This document shows positions 10,257-21,716 of a stretch of 43,349 nt of DNA, one piece after another. Position 1 is the stretch's first letter. Each line of letters opens with the position of its first letter. The DNA is taken from positions 18,459 through 61,807 of the forward strand of contig NZ_KB903748.1 of NCBI RefSeq assembly GCF_000379785.1. The letters run 5' to 3'. The DNA is from Gallibacterium anatis DSM 16844 = F 149. GTDB taxonomy: Bacteria > Pseudomonadota > Gammaproteobacteria > Enterobacterales > Pasteurellaceae. The translations under genes were made by a program, and so were the position numbers. The notes beneath the pieces are model-generated. The model ran no database searches. It worked only from the letters and a program-made list of their open reading frames with translations, and was not told where the DNA came from.

Positions 10257-11468
10257 ATGAGTAATATTGAAGAAATTGTTGTTCCTGATTTACCGGAATC
10301 TGTAGCGGATGCGACCGTAGCAACTTGGCATAAAAAAGCAGGTGAGTTCGTTAAACGTGATGAAGTCCTTGTTGAAATTGAAACCGATAAAGTGGTTTTG
10401 GAAGTGCCGGCACCTATTGATGGTGTGTTGGATGCTATTGTGGAAGAAGAAGGTGCAACAGTTGTCAGTAAACAATTGTTAGGTAAATTACGCGCTGTTA
10501 AAGAAGGCGAAGAAACAAATGCCAGCGTAAATAAAACTGAACCGACACCATCAGATCGTCAACAAGCGGCAATTGAGCCGGAAAGCACAAATGATGCATT
10601 GAGTCCGGCAGTTCGTCGTCTATTGGCTGAAAATGATCTTGACCCGAGCAAGATTAAAGGTTCCGGTGTTGGCGGACGTTTAACTCGCGAAGATGTTGAA
10701 GCTTATTTAGCTTCCGCATCTAAAGCACCGGCAGCTGCAGCGGCTGAACCGGCTCCGATATTAGTGGCACGCAGTGAAAAACGTGTTCCGATGACCCGTT
10801 TACGTAAACGTATTGCAGAACGTCTACTAGAAGCGAAAAACAGCACTGCAATGTTGACGACTTTCAATGAATTGGATATGACACCAATTAAAAAATTGCG
10901 TAAACAGTATGGTGAACAGTTCGAGAAAAAACACGGTGTTCGTTTAGGCTTTATGTCATTCTATGTTAAAGCCGTTGTTGAAGCTTTGAAACGTTATCCG
11001 GAAATCAATGCTTCTCTTGATGGCGATGATATTGTTTACCACAACTATTTCGATATCAGCATTGCCGTATCAACCCCACGTGGCTTAGTCACTCCGGTAT
11101 TACGCGATTGTGATCAACTCAGTATGGCTGAAATTGAAAAACAAATTAAATCACTTGCTGAAAAAGGTCGTGACGGCAAATTAACCGTTGAAGATTTAAC
11201 CGGCGGTAACTTCACTATTACCAATGGCGGTGTGTTCGGCTCATTAATGTCTACGCCGATTATTAATCCGCCGCAAAGTGCAATTCTTGGTATGCACGCG
11301 ATTAAAGATCGTCCGGTAGCGGTTAACGGTCAGGTGGAAATTCGCCCAATGATGTATTTGGCGCTCTCTTATGACCACCGTTTGGTAGACGGCAGAGAAT
11401 CTGTTGGTTTCTTAGTTACAATCAAAGAATTGTTAGAAGATCCGACACGTATTTTATTGGAAATCTAA
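10257..11468 (+). CDS. sucB: 2-oxoglutarate dehydrogenase E2 (dihydrolipoyl succinyltransferase)
   Basis: This 403-residue protein is the core of the 2-oxoglutarate dehydrogenase complex. An N-terminal lipoyl domain carries the lipoylated lysine in [11 protein letters not shown] (about residue 44). A peripheral-subunit-binding domain follows ([20 protein letters not shown], about residues 115-150), then an Ala/Pro linker, then the catalytic domain ending with the HxxxDG active-site motif in [16 protein letters not shown]. The E3 subunit gene is not in the window. Confidence 0.95.
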   Translation: MSNIEEIVVPDLPESVADATVATWHKKAGEFVKRDEVLVEIETDKVVLEVPAPIDGVLDAIVEEEGATVVSKQLLGKLRAVKEGEETNASVNKTEPTPSDRQQAAIEPESTNDALSPAVRRLLAENDLDPSKIKGSGVGGRLTREDVEAYLASASKAPAAAAAEPAPILVARSEKRVPMTRLRKRIAERLLEAKNSTAMLTTFNELDMTPIKKLRKQYGEQFEKKHGVRLGFMSFYVKAVVEALKRYPEINASLDGDDIVYHNYFDISIAVSTPRGLVTPVLRDCDQLSMAEIEKQIKSLAEKGRDGKLTVEDLTGGNFTITNGGVFGSLMSTPIINPPQSAILGMHAIKDRPVAVNGQVEIRPMMYLALSYDHRLVDGRESVGFLVTIKELLEDPTRILLEI

Positions 11469-11494
11469 ACTTAATAACCATCACCTTTAATCAA

Positions 11495-11515
11495 TGCCTA
11501 CCGTAAAGGTAGGCA
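11495..11515 (+). other. Intercistronic hairpin between sucB and sucC
   Basis: TGCCTACC / GGTAGGCA forms an 8-bp stem with a GTAAA loop and no T-run. It may stabilise or process the sucABCD transcript rather than terminate it. Confidence 0.45.
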
Positions 11516-11535
11516 CATACTAAATAGGAGAAATC

Positions 11536-12702
11536 ATGAATTTACATGAATACCAAAGTAAGCAGATTTTTGCTGAATATAAATTACCAGTGAGCAGAGG
11601 TATTGCTTGTCAAACTGTCGAAGAAGGTTTGCAGGCAATGAAAACATTGGGCGGTAAAGAATGGGTGGTCAAATGTCAGGTTCACGCCGGTGGACGTGGT
11701 AAAGCCGGCGGCGTTAAATTGGTTCAGACAGAAGAACAATTAACTGAATTTTTTAACAAATGGTTAGGTAAACGTTTAGTGACTTTCCAAACTGATGCGA
11801 ATGGACAGCCGGTCAACACAATTTATGTGGAAGAAGCATCAGATCTTGAAAAAGAACTCTATGTCGGTATGGTTATTGACCGTTCATCACAATCCGTTGT
11901 CTTTATGGCTTCAACTGAAGGTGGTGTAAACATTGAAGAAGTTGCGGCGAAAACCCCACATTTATTACATAAAGTGTATGTTGATGCCTTGATCGGCGGT
12001 ATGCCTTATCAAGGTCGTGAATTGGCATTTAAACTTGGTTTAAATCCGGAACAAACCAAACAATTTACTCAAATGTTCTGCCAATTAACTAAATTGTTCG
12101 TTGAAAAAGATGCCTCTCTACTTGAAATCAACCCGCTTGTGATTTTGAAAAACGGTAAATTGCACTGTCTTGATGCCAAAGTAGTGATTGACGGTAATGC
12201 GTTATATCGTCATCCGGATTTATTGGCAATGCGTGATTTAAGTCAAGAAGATCCACGTGAAGCCGAAGCGGAAGAATCACAACTTAACTATGTTGCACTT
12301 GACGGTAACATCGGTTGTATGGTGAATGGTGCCGGCTTGGCGATGGGTACAATGGATATCGTTAAATTGCACGGTGGTAATCCAGCAAACTTCCTTGATG
12401 TTGGTGGTGGCGCGACTAAAGAACGTGTTGCTACTGCATTTAAGATTATTCTTTCAGATAAAAATGTGAAAGCGGTATTAGTCAATATTTTCGGTGGTAT
12501 CGTACGTTGTGACTTAATCGCCAACGGTATTATTGATGCAGTGAAAGAAGTCGGAATTAACGTGCCGGTAGTTGTGCGTTTGGAAGGTAATAACGCTGAA
12601 TTGGGACGCGAAATTCTTGCCAACAGCGGACTTAAAATTACAGCTGCCAACTCATTAACAGAAGCAGCGCAGTTAGTGGTTAAAGCAGCGGAGGATAAAT
12701 AA
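11536..12702 (+). CDS. sucC: Succinyl-CoA synthetase beta subunit
   Basis: This 388-residue ATP-grasp protein forms succinate and a nucleoside triphosphate from succinyl-CoA together with Suc[13 protein letters not shown] at the N terminus, [16 protein letters not shown] in the nucleotide-binding region and [16 protein letters not shown] in the C-terminal domain are family signatures. The length matches E. coli SucC (388). The ribosome site AGGAG lies 8 bases upstream. Its stop codon overlaps the sucD start by one base (TAATG). Confidence 0.96.
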   Translation: MNLHEYQSKQIFAEYKLPVSRGIACQTVEEGLQAMKTLGGKEWVVKCQVHAGGRGKAGGVKLVQTEEQLTEFFNKWLGKRLVTFQTDANGQPVNTIYVEEASDLEKELYVGMVIDRSSQSVVFMASTEGGVNIEEVAAKTPHLLHKVYVDALIGGMPYQGRELAFKLGLNPEQTKQFTQMFCQLTKLFVEKDASLLEINPLVILKNGKLHCLDAKVVIDGNALYRHPDLLAMRDLSQEDPREAEAEESQLNYVALDGNIGCMVNGAGLAMGTMDIVKLHGGNPANFLDVGGGATKERVATAFKIILSDKNVKAVLVNIFGGIVRCDLIANGIIDAVKEVGINVPVVVRLEGNNAELGREILANSGLKITAANSLTEAAQLVVKAAEDK

Positions 12703-13571
12703 TGTCTATTTTAATTGATAAAAATACAAAAGTGATTTGCCAAGGTTTTACCGGTGGTCAAGGAACATTCCATTCAGAACAAGCGTTAGCTTACGGCACA
12801 CAACTTGTCGGCGGTGTTTCACCGAATAAAGGCGGCACTACACATTTAGGTTTGCCTGTATTCAATACCGTTCGTGAAGCGGTTGAAGCGACCGGTGCAA
12901 CTGCCAGTGTTATCTATGTGCCTGCACCTGGTTGTAAAGATGCGATTTTGGAAGCGATTGATGCTGGAATTCAATTAATTGTTTGTATCACTGAAGGTAT
13001 TCCAACCGAAGATATGTTGGTAGTTAAACAAAAATTAAATCAAACCGGTGTACGAATGATTGGACCAAACTGCCCGGGTGTGATTACACCGGATGAATGT
13101 AAAATCGGTATTATGCCGGCACATATTCACAAAAAAGGTAGTATCGGTATTGTTTCACGTTCAGGTACATTAACCTATGAAGCAGTAAAACAAACTACAG
13201 ATGAAGGTTATGGTCAATCAACCTGTGTCGGTATCGGTGGTGACCCGATTCCGGGTTCAAGCTTCATTGATATTCTTAAATTATTCCAAGCTGATCCGGA
13301 AACCAAAGCGATTGTAATGATCGGTGAAATCGGTGGTTCTGCGGAAGAAGAAGCTGCTGCTTATATTAAACAAAACGTGACTAAACCTGTCGTTTCTTAT
13401 ATTGCCGGGGTGACTGCACCGAAAGGCAAACGTATGGGACACGCTGGTGCGATTATTAGTGGCGGTAAAGGTACAGCAGATGAAAAATATGCTGCATTAG
13501 AAGCAGCCGGTGTAAGAACTGTACGTAGTCTTGCCGATATTGGTAAAGCATTACGTGAAATTTTAGGCTAG
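12702..13571 (+). CDS. sucD: Succinyl-CoA synthetase alpha subunit
   Basis: This 289-residue partner of SucC binds CoA through its N-terminal Rossmann domain ([15 protein letters not shown]) and carries the phosphohistidine in [16 protein letters not shown] (about residue 246). It overlaps sucC by one base, so the two are translationally coupled for 1:1 assembly. It is the last gene of the operon, followed by a strong terminator. Confidence 0.96.
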   Translation: MSILIDKNTKVICQGFTGGQGTFHSEQALAYGTQLVGGVSPNKGGTTHLGLPVFNTVREAVEATGATASVIYVPAPGCKDAILEAIDAGIQLIVCITEGIPTEDMLVVKQKLNQTGVRMIGPNCPGVITPDECKIGIMPAHIHKKGSIGIVSRSGTLTYEAVKQTTDEGYGQSTCVGIGGDPIPGSSFIDILKLFQADPETKAIVMIGEIGGSAEEEAAAYIKQNVTKPVVSYIAGVTAPKGKRMGHAGAIISGGKGTADEKYAALEAAGVRTVRSLADIGKALREILG

Positions 13572-13597
13572 TTTTTAGTCGTCTGTATCATAAATAG

Positions 13598-13631
13598 AAA
13601 AAACCGGTATTCGAGAGATTACCGGTTTTTT
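13598..13631 (+). terminator. Terminator of the sucABCD operon
   Basis: AAAAAACCGGTA / TACCGGTTTTTT is a 12-bp inverted repeat ending in a T-run, 27 bp after the sucD stop. It is symmetric, so it may also act on lnt transcription coming from the right. Confidence 0.85.
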
Positions 13632-13685
13632 GTTTGCTTAAGGCGAAAAATAAGTTTTGTATTAATAGCTTAATTTTAAATTAAC

Positions 13686-15227
13686 TTATTGATTCGACAA
13701 CATTTTCTTTAATAGCATTTTTCTTAATAAACCACCTAATAAATGTAGCGTAAATAAGATAATGGATAAGAGATAAAGCGGCGTATTGCCAAATGCAGCA
13801 AATGGCGTTTTGCCACTGACTTTATACATTTCTGTCGTCAGTGTGGTCGCTGTGAATTGCGGCGCTTGTTTGATGACTTTACCGAATGGATCGATAAATG
13901 CCGTTACGCCGGTATTAGTGCTGCGAATTAGCGGTTTCCCTAATTCCAATGCACGCATTCTTGCCATTTGGAAATGTTGCCACGGACCGATTGAAGTACC
14001 AAACCAAGCATCATTGGAAACGGTTAACAGAAAATCGGTATTTTGTTGCAGACTTTTTTGTACTTCACTGTCAAAAATAATTTCATAACAAATTGCGTTA
14101 GTGAAATTTGCTTGCTTTATTGGTAGTGGCGGTTGTTGTAATCCACCGGCAGACATACTGGAAAAAGGAATATTAATGATATTTTCAATAAATGGCAGAG
14201 GAATATATTCACCGAAAGGCACAAGATGGTGTTTTAAATAACGTGATGTATGATTAATATCATAAGGTTGTTGCGGCGTTAATGCGATTAATGAATTATA
14301 TAAATGTTCGCTGTTGCTTGCTTGATAAATAGTGCCTAATAAAATAGCACTATTAGATTGTTGCGATAAACGTGACAACATTTCAATATAAGGAGTGAGC
14401 TGATTTTCTAATAATGGCAATACAGATTCAGGCAAAATAATAATATCGCTTTTCCCTAAATGAGGCATAATCAGATTCTGATAAATATCGAGTGATTGAT
14501 AAATATAATCCGGATTCCATTTATTTTGCTGTTCAATATTTCCTTGAACCAACGTGATTGTAAGGGGTTTCTGTTGCGGATCTTGTTTAATAAACGTAAT
14601 TTTATTACTGTAATAACTGATGACTACTAAAATAATGGCTAGAAAAGTTTGTGATGTCGCTAATAATAAGCGGCGATCATTTTTATTGCTTAGGCTGTGA
14701 ATAATATTGAGTCCGAGCGCAGATAACCAGACTATGACAAAAGTGATGCCCTGAACACCGAAGAAAGGCGCAATGCCGGCAAACAGCGTATCAATTTGCG
14801 TATAACCGAATTGTAACCAAGGAAAACCGGTAAATAACCAGCCACGTAGAAATTCAGTAAAAGTCCAGAGAATTGCGAAAATAATCGCTTGTTGTACTGC
14901 TAATTTTCTGATCAACCAACTGAATAATAGTGGAAATAGCGATAAATATGCTGCTAAAACAAGCACTAAACTATAAGCTGCGGCAGTGGATAAACCTCCA
15001 AATTGATCTAAACTGATATTAATCCAGTTTAAACCGAAGCTAAAATAACTCATTCCCCATAAAAAAGAGGATATTAACGCTAATTTAGTCGAAGGCGCAT
15101 ATTTAATAACGGCTAATAGCAAAAAAATAGAAATAAAAGCCAACCCGCTATAATTAAAAGGGGCGTAAGCAAAAACACCGATAATGCCGGAAAAAACGGC
15201 AAGAAGAGGATATAGATATTTTGGCAT
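13686..15227 (-). CDS. lnt: Apolipoprotein N-acyltransferase
   Basis: This 513-residue inner-membrane enzyme adds the third acyl chain to the N-terminal cysteine of lipoproteins, allowing Lol transport. About six hydrophobic helices occupy residues 1-210 and another lies at the C terminus. The periplasmic nitrilase-like domain shows the catalytic triad: Glu in LPESVLPLL, Lys in RYLKHHLVPFGEY, and Cys in NAICYEIIFDSE. It lies downstream of corC, the usual corC-lnt pairing, separated by a hairpin. Confidence 0.93.
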   Translation of the reverse strand: MPKYLYPLLAVFSGIIGVFAYAPFNYSGLAFISIFLLLAVIKYAPSTKLALISSFLWGMSYFSFGLNWINISLDQFGGLSTAAAYSLVLVLAAYLSLFPLLFSWLIRKLAVQQAIIFAILWTFTEFLRGWLFTGFPWLQFGYTQIDTLFAGIAPFFGVQGITFVIVWLSALGLNIIHSLSNKNDRRLLLATSQTFLAIILVVISYYSNKITFIKQDPQQKPLTITLVQGNIEQQNKWNPDYIYQSLDIYQNLIMPHLGKSDIIILPESVLPLLENQLTPYIEMLSRLSQQSNSAILLGTIYQASNSEHLYNSLIALTPQQPYDINHTSRYLKHHLVPFGEYIPLPFIENIINIPFSSMSAGGLQQPPLPIKQANFTNAICYEIIFDSEVQKSLQQNTDFLLTVSNDAWFGTSIGPWQHFQMARMRALELGKPLIRSTNTGVTAFIDPFGKVIKQAPQFTATTLTTEMYKVSGKTPFAAFGNTPLYLLSIILFTLHLLGGLLRKMLLKKMLSNQ

Positions 15228-15276
15228 TATAATAATCTCAATATTTTAATCTTATTTTATTAACTTCAGAATAAAT

Positions 15277-15306
15277 AATGGCAGACTATAAAAGTAGTCT
15301 GCCATT
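15277..15306 (-). terminator. Hairpin between corC and lnt
   Basis: The 12-bp perfect stem AATGGCAGACTA / TAGTCTGCCATT has a 6-nt loop. On the minus strand it is followed by T-rich ATTATTTATT. It could attenuate corC-to-lnt readthrough; the T-run is imperfect. Confidence 0.5.
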
Positions 15307-15324
15307 TAACGTTTAATGAATATG

Positions 15325-16224
15325 CTATATGTTGCTATTTTCCTGATTATCCTGCTGCATTTTTTCCAATTGTTCATCAGGAATAATAACGCGTAATTGA
15401 ATAATGCGGCGGCTATCAGCGGAAGTCACTTTGAATTCAATATTATCCAGTGTAATGCTTTCACCTCTTGTCGGTAGATAACCGAACGCCTGCATAATGA
15501 CACCGCCGATCGTATCCACCTCTTCGCCGGTAAAACCGGTGCCGAAATATTGGTTAAAATCTTCAATATCGGTCAAGGCTTGCACTGCATAGATATGTTT
15601 TGAAAGTTGGCGGATATCTTCAACGTCTTCTTCATCAAATTCATCTTCAATATCACCGACAATTTGTTCCAAAATGTCTTCAATAGTGACCAAGCCGGAA
15701 ATTGAACCGAATTCATCAACAACAATCGCCATATGAAAACGCTCGGATCGGAACTCTTTCAGCATTCTATCGACACGTTTACTTTCCGGAATGATCACTG
15801 CAGGACGCAGCACTTCGTGTACTGAAAAAGGTTGTGCATCCGGACGCAAATATTTCAATAAGTCTTTTGCCAGCAAAAGACCAATCACATTATCGCGCTC
15901 ATCGGCAATTACCGGAAAACGTGAGTGAGCGGATTCAATAATTACATCAAGACATTCAGACAAACTCTGTTGTGCATTGATAAAGACAATTTGCGAACGA
16001 GGAATCATAATATCTCGTACCCGTAATTCAGAAATTTCAATGACGCCTTCAATCATTTGTCGTGTCTCTTGATTGATGACCTCATTTTGTTCTGAATCAC
16101 GAATAGCTTCCACCAGTTCTTCCCTATTTTTAGGATCAGCCGGAAAAAAGTTATTTAATAAAGATTGAAAGAACCCTTTTTTGGCATTGCTTTCGTTTGA
16201 ATTTGTCGAATGCTCGTCACTCAT
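15325..16224 (-). CDS. corC: CorC/YbeX-type CBS-domain protein
   Basis: This 299-residue cytoplasmic protein lacks the DUF21 membrane domain seen in longer CNNM-type relatives, as in E. coli CorC/YbeX. Two CBS domains (about residues 70-190; [34 protein letters not shown] and [19 protein letters not shown]) are followed by a CorC/HlyC C-terminal domain. The family has been linked to magnesium/cobalt resistance and ribosome function; the exact role is unsettled. It is paired with lnt downstream. Confidence 0.9.
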   Translation of the reverse strand: MSDEHSTNSNESNAKKGFFQSLLNNFFPADPKNREELVEAIRDSEQNEVINQETRQMIEGVIEISELRVRDIMIPRSQIVFINAQQSLSECLDVIIESAHSRFPVIADERDNVIGLLLAKDLLKYLRPDAQPFSVHEVLRPAVIIPESKRVDRMLKEFRSERFHMAIVVDEFGSISGLVTIEDILEQIVGDIEDEFDEEDVEDIRQLSKHIYAVQALTDIEDFNQYFGTGFTGEEVDTIGGVIMQAFGYLPTRGESITLDNIEFKVTSADSRRIIQLRVIIPDEQLEKMQQDNQENSNI

Positions 16225-16304
16225 AGTGATTTATTGATTACTCCTGTGTAATAAAAACGTTGAAAAGCTATCACATTTGCTGCGTTTTGACTAGCTCACA
16301 ATAA

Positions 16305-17552
<1,248 letters not shown>

Positions 17553-17603
17553 TCAGAATACGCTTAATTGAATATTTAATCAATTAAATTGCATAATAAT
17601 TCA

Positions 17604-19064
17604 TTAATTGGTGCCGCCGACAGTAATTTTTTCGATTTTCAATGCCGGTTGACCAACGCCGACCGGTACGCTTTGTCCCTGTTTGCCGCAAACGCCGATA
17701 CCGTGATCAATCTCCAATTCATTCGCTACCATTGATACATTCTGCATTACTTCAATTCCACTGCCGATGAGGGTTGCACCTTTAATCGGTTTGGTGATTT
17801 TCCCTTTTTCGATTAAATAGGCTTCTGAAGTGGAAAACACAAATTTGCCGGAAGTGATGTCGACTTGACCGCCACCGAAGTGTGGTGCGTAAACGCCATA
17901 ATCGACCGATTGAATCAAATCATCAAATTGGTGTGCGCCCGGTAGCATATAGGTGTTGGTCATACGCGGCATCGGTAAATGGGCATAAGATTCGCGGCGG
18001 GCATTGCCGGTTGGTTTCATTCCCATTAAACGCGCATTCAATTTATCTTGCATATAACCTTGTAAAACGCCGTCTTTAATCAAAACATTGTATTGTCCCA
18101 GTACACCCTCATCATCAATCGTGAGTGAACCGCGGCGATCCGGCAAGGTGCCGTCATCAACAATGGTGCAGAGCGGAGAAGTGACTAATTCACCGATTTT
18201 GCCGCTGAACAATGATGATTTTTTACGATTAAAATCGCCTTCTAAACCGTGTCCGACTGCTTCGTGCAATAAAACCCCCGGCCAGCCGGCACCTAACACC
18301 ACCGGCATCATTCCGGCAGGCGCAGCAATGGCATTAAGATTGACCAACGCTTGACGAACGGCTTGTTTTGCAAAATAAACGGCACGTTGTTCACCTTGAT
18401 AATCTTCAAAAAACCAAGTTAATGCGCGACGACCGCCCACGCCGGCGCTACCACGTTCACGGCGACCGTCCTGTTCGGCTAAAACGGAAATGGATAAACG
18501 AATTAATGGACGAATATCCGCAGCCAGAGTGCCGTCGGTGGCGGCAATAAGCACCTCTTCATATAAGGTGGAAAGCGTGACGGATACGCGAGTGATTCGT
18601 GGATCTTCCGCACGCGCGCTGTTATCAACCAAATGCAACAGCGCAATTTTTTGCTCGCGCGATAGCGTATCCAAAGGGTTTATTGCGGCATAATGTAAAA
18701 TTGGATCGACCGCGTTGAAACCTTGTTGTGGGAAAATGGCAGTAACGGGCGATTTATGCTGAGCAATGCCTTTTGCGGCAGAAGCACAATTGTGCAAGGC
18801 GTTCAAATTGATCACATCCGAATAGGCAAAACCGGTTTTTTCTGCGCTGATAGCACGCACGCCGACACCTTGATCGATATGAAATCCGCCCTCTTTGATA
18901 ATGCCGTCTTCCAATGTCCAAACTTCATCCATTGAAGTCTGAAAGAACAGATCGGCAAAATCGATTTGACGATCGGAAAAAATATCAAAAATTGTTGGCA
19001 GTTGTGCTATGGAAAGTTGGTTGGGTGTTAATAAAGAATCTGCTACTTGGTCTAATATCTTCAT
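17604..19064 (-). CDS. tldD: Metalloprotease TldD
   Basis: This 486-residue protein is the catalytic subunit of the TldD/TldE protease, which degrades unfolded peptides and processes microcin- and CcdA-like substrates in E. coli. The zinc motif HExxxH is seen in [15 protein letters not shown] (about residue 265), and [17 protein letters not shown] lies near the C terminus. The partner TldE/PmbA is not in the window. The ribosome site before the ATG is weak. Confidence 0.93.
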   Translation of the reverse strand: MKILDQVADSLLTPNQLSIAQLPTIFDIFSDRQIDFADLFFQTSMDEVWTLEDGIIKEGGFHIDQGVGVRAISAEKTGFAYSDVINLNALHNCASAAKGIAQHKSPVTAIFPQQGFNAVDPILHYAAINPLDTLSREQKIALLHLVDNSARAEDPRITRVSVTLSTLYEEVLIAATDGTLAADIRPLIRLSISVLAEQDGRRERGSAGVGGRRALTWFFEDYQGEQRAVYFAKQAVRQALVNLNAIAAPAGMMPVVLGAGWPGVLLHEAVGHGLEGDFNRKKSSLFSGKIGELVTSPLCTIVDDGTLPDRRGSLTIDDEGVLGQYNVLIKDGVLQGYMQDKLNARLMGMKPTGNARRESYAHLPMPRMTNTYMLPGAHQFDDLIQSVDYGVYAPHFGGGQVDITSGKFVFSTSEAYLIEKGKITKPIKGATLIGSGIEVMQNVSMVANELEIDHGIGVCGKQGQSVPVGVGQPALKIEKITVGGTN

Positions 19065-19140
19065 ATTATGATTAATGTGTAAAAAATTGCTCTAAAAAAT
19101 GGTAAGCATTATATGCCGTTCATTCTGTAAATAACAATGT

Positions 19141-19773
19141 TTATACACCAAGAACAGCATAATCTGCCAGATATTGTAGCTGTAAACAGTGATGATCAAC
19201 AGTTAATACAAAGGCGGCTGTATTAGGAATTGCCAAAGCGTGAGTAAATTGTCGGAAACGTTGCATATCTCGATTATTATTCACATCATAATCAAGAATT
19301 TTCCACGATAGTTGTGCTAGCCAGATACCGTGCGTAAAAAATAGACTATTATCAGGAAAAGTCGTAATTTGTCGGCAAAAATCATCAATTCTCCGACTAA
19401 AATCAAGAAAACTGTCGCATTGTGCAGCTTGTTTATCTTCCGGTTCGGCAGTGAGCCAATATTGCGTGGCAAGTTGTTGGCGTTGGGCTGTGGTAAGCGA
19501 TTGAATCATTGCAAAATCGAGATAACTCAATTCGTTTAAGCAAGAGAGCTGTTGCAGCGGTAATTGATATTTTTGTACAAAAGGTTGTGCCGTTTGTTGG
19601 GTACGTAAAAATTGGGAACAGTATAGTGCAGAAGGTTGAATGTGCCACTGTTGGCAACGGTTTAAAGCCTGTTGTTGGCCGAGTTCAGTAAGAGGGATTT
19701 CTCGATCGGGCAGAGGCATTCCGCCCACATTGGCTTGGCTTTGTGCGTGGCGGAATAGATAAAACTGCCTCAT
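19141..19773 (-). CDS. Histidine phosphatase (phosphoglycerate-mutase-like) superfamily protein
   Basis: This 210-residue protein has the family's RHG-type motif at the N terminus (LFRHAQSQAN, with alanine in place of the usual glycine) and a second catalytic histidine in FFTHGIWLAQL. The natural substrate cannot be told from sequence; relatives act on sugar phosphates, nucleotides or phosphoproteins. AGGAGAAAC lies just before the ATG. It sits between rng and tldD in the same orientation. Confidence 0.8.
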   Translation of the reverse strand: MRQFYLFRHAQSQANVGGMPLPDREIPLTELGQQQALNRCQQWHIQPSALYCSQFLRTQQTAQPFVQKYQLPLQQLSCLNELSYLDFAMIQSLTTAQRQQLATQYWLTAEPEDKQAAQCDSFLDFSRRIDDFCRQITTFPDNSLFFTHGIWLAQLSWKILDYDVNNNRDMQRFRQFTHALAIPNTAAFVLTVDHHCLQLQYLADYAVLGV

Positions 19774-19911
19774 TATGTTTCTCCTAAATGGTTGAAATCA
19801 CGCCGTTCACGACGGTAGAGCATATTGAATTTGGAAGAGGTTTAACCTCTCCCAAAATAGGGCAATTCACCGTGTAATGAGTGATGCGTCGTTCTACAAA
19901 TTTGAACATTA

Positions 19912-21396
19912 TTACATCACAACAACATCAAACTGTTCTTGTGTATAGTAAGGTTCCATTTTGATTTGCACTTTCTTGCCAATGAAGACTTCCACTTCGG
20001 CAAGCAGGGCGTGTGTTTCTTCATTAATCAAATGTTCCGCCACTGCCCGAGAGGCATAAACCAAGAATTGTTCGCTTGAGTAGAGATGATGAACACGAAT
20101 AATTTCACGCGCAATTTCATAGCAAATTGTTTCAACACTTTTTACGTGACCGCGTCCGTGGCAGTTTGGGCACTCTTCACATAAAACGTGTTCCAAACTT
20201 TCCCGTGTTCTTTTACGCGTCATTTCCACCAAACCTAATTGCGTAAAACCGTTAACTGTTGTTTTTACGCGATCTTTCGCTAAGGCATCACGTAAAGACT
20301 GTAATACCCGCTCTTGATGTTCCGCCAGCTGCATATCAATAAAATCAATGATAATAATGCCACCGAGATTACGTAATTGCAGTTGTTGGGCAATCGCTTG
20401 TGTCGCTTCAATGTTGGTATTAAAAATGGTTTCTTCCAGATTACGATGACCGACAAAACCACCGGTATTAATATCAATTGTGGTCATTGCTTCGGTCTGC
20501 TCAATAATCAGGTAACCGCCGGACTTGAGATTAACCCGTTTATTCAACGCCTTTTGGATGCTGTCTTCAACGTTATAAAGATCAAATAACGGTTGTGGAC
20601 CGGTATAGACGGAGAGTGTATGGGTAAGATGAGGCAAGAATTCTTCAATAAATTCTTTAACTTCAAGGAAGATTAATTTTGAATCAATGCGGATGCTATC
20701 AATCGTCATCCCGACAAAATCACGAATAATGCGTTGTGCCAGTGCCGGCTCGGTGTAAAGCATTGCCGGTGCAGTAGAGCGCACCTTGCGTTCCAACACT
20801 TTACGCCACAAACGCTTTAGAAAATCTTCATCCTGTTTAAGCTCTTCCAGAGAAACATTTTCTGCAGCGGTACGGATGATAAAACCGCCCAACTCATCGC
20901 AAAATGGTGTAACCAACTCTTTTAAACGAGCGCGTTCTTCTTCACTTTCAATGCGTTGTGATACGCCGACGTGGCTGTTTTCCGGCATAAAGACCAAATA
21001 ACGGGAGGGAAGTGTAATATCTGTGGTTAATCTTGCACCTTTTGTTCCCAACGGATCTTTAACTACCTGCACAATAATATCTTGTCCTTCACGCACCAAT
21101 TCCGCAATGTCTTTAACCACAAACTGTTTTTGTTCATTTTCATCGACACATTCAGTGTGCGACACGATATCGGAAGCGTGTAAAAAAGCCGCTTTTTCCA
21201 AACCGATATCAACGAAAGCAGATTGCATTCCGGGCAAAACTCGTGTTACCCGACCCTTATATATATTGCCAACAATTCCCCGTTTTGTTTCCCGTTCAAT
21301 ATGCACTTCACGCAAAATTCCCCCTGCAACCAGGGCAATCCTTGTTTCGTTCGGGGTAACATTGACCAATAATTCGACCTTGTTACCATTATCCAT
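19912..21396 (-). CDS. rng: Ribonuclease G
   Basis: This 494-residue single-strand endoribonuclease matures the 5' end of 16S rRNA and decays some mRNAs. An S1 RNA-binding domain (VGNIYKGRVTRVLPGMQSAF, about residues 38-125) precedes the RNase E/G domain. The metal-binding aspartates are visible in MTTIDINTGGFVGH and IIIIDFIDMQ, and the zinc-link cysteines in CEECPNCHGRG. The start at 21396 is preferred over an upstream in-frame ATG at 21453: TTAGGA precedes it and the protein then begins ELLVNVTPNETRIAL like E. coli RNase G (489 residues). Confidence 0.93.
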   Translation of the reverse strand: MDNGNKVELLVNVTPNETRIALVAGGILREVHIERETKRGIVGNIYKGRVTRVLPGMQSAFVDIGLEKAAFLHASDIVSHTECVDENEQKQFVVKDIAELVREGQDIIVQVVKDPLGTKGARLTTDITLPSRYLVFMPENSHVGVSQRIESEEERARLKELVTPFCDELGGFIIRTAAENVSLEELKQDEDFLKRLWRKVLERKVRSTAPAMLYTEPALAQRIIRDFVGMTIDSIRIDSKLIFLEVKEFIEEFLPHLTHTLSVYTGPQPLFDLYNVEDSIQKALNKRVNLKSGGYLIIEQTEAMTTIDINTGGFVGHRNLEETIFNTNIEATQAIAQQLQLRNLGGIIIIDFIDMQLAEHQERVLQSLRDALAKDRVKTTVNGFTQLGLVEMTRKRTRESLEHVLCEECPNCHGRGHVKSVETICYEIAREIIRVHHLYSSEQFLVYASRAVAEHLINEETHALLAEVEVFIGKKVQIKMEPYYTQEQFDVVVM

Positions 21397-21675
21397 AATT
21401 TTTCCTAAAAAATTTTCATTTGTGCGCGTTAGTCTAACCAAATCAAAATTCAATTCCTAGAATATTTTAAATAATCATTACAAATCTTTGTTTCATATCA
21501 TTTATAACGGGAAGTTTTTTGTTGCTGTTGAATTTGCAAATATTGAAACTTTAGGGAAGACGAGCATTGATGCAATGTGTTAAAAACGGTGATGAGAACC
21601 GATATTGCCGTTTGTCGAGGAAAATGCAAATGTTGTTTAATTTGACTGTAAATGAGGATTTATTCTGTTCATAAT
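21397..21675. other. rng-metE intergenic region
   Basis: No credible gene was seen in this AT-rich spacer. It holds the rng upstream region and short unrelated hairpins. No recognisable promoter could be assigned with confidence. Confidence 0.5.
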
Positions 21676-21706
21676 GAAAAGGTGCGGATAGAAACCGCAC
21701 CTTTTC
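21676..21706 (-). terminator. Terminator of metE
   Basis: The stem GAAAAGGTGCGG / CCGCACCTTTTC (12 bp) lies 11 bp beyond the metE stop and ends in T's on the minus strand. Its core resembles, but does not match, the Haemophilus uptake motif AAGTGCGGT. Confidence 0.8.
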
Positions 21707-21716
21707 CTTCTAGATA

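Noticed and set aside
21676-21706. Uptake-sequence-pair terminator after metE
   Set aside because: The core is AGGTGCGG rather than AAGTGCGGT, so it is kept only as a terminator.
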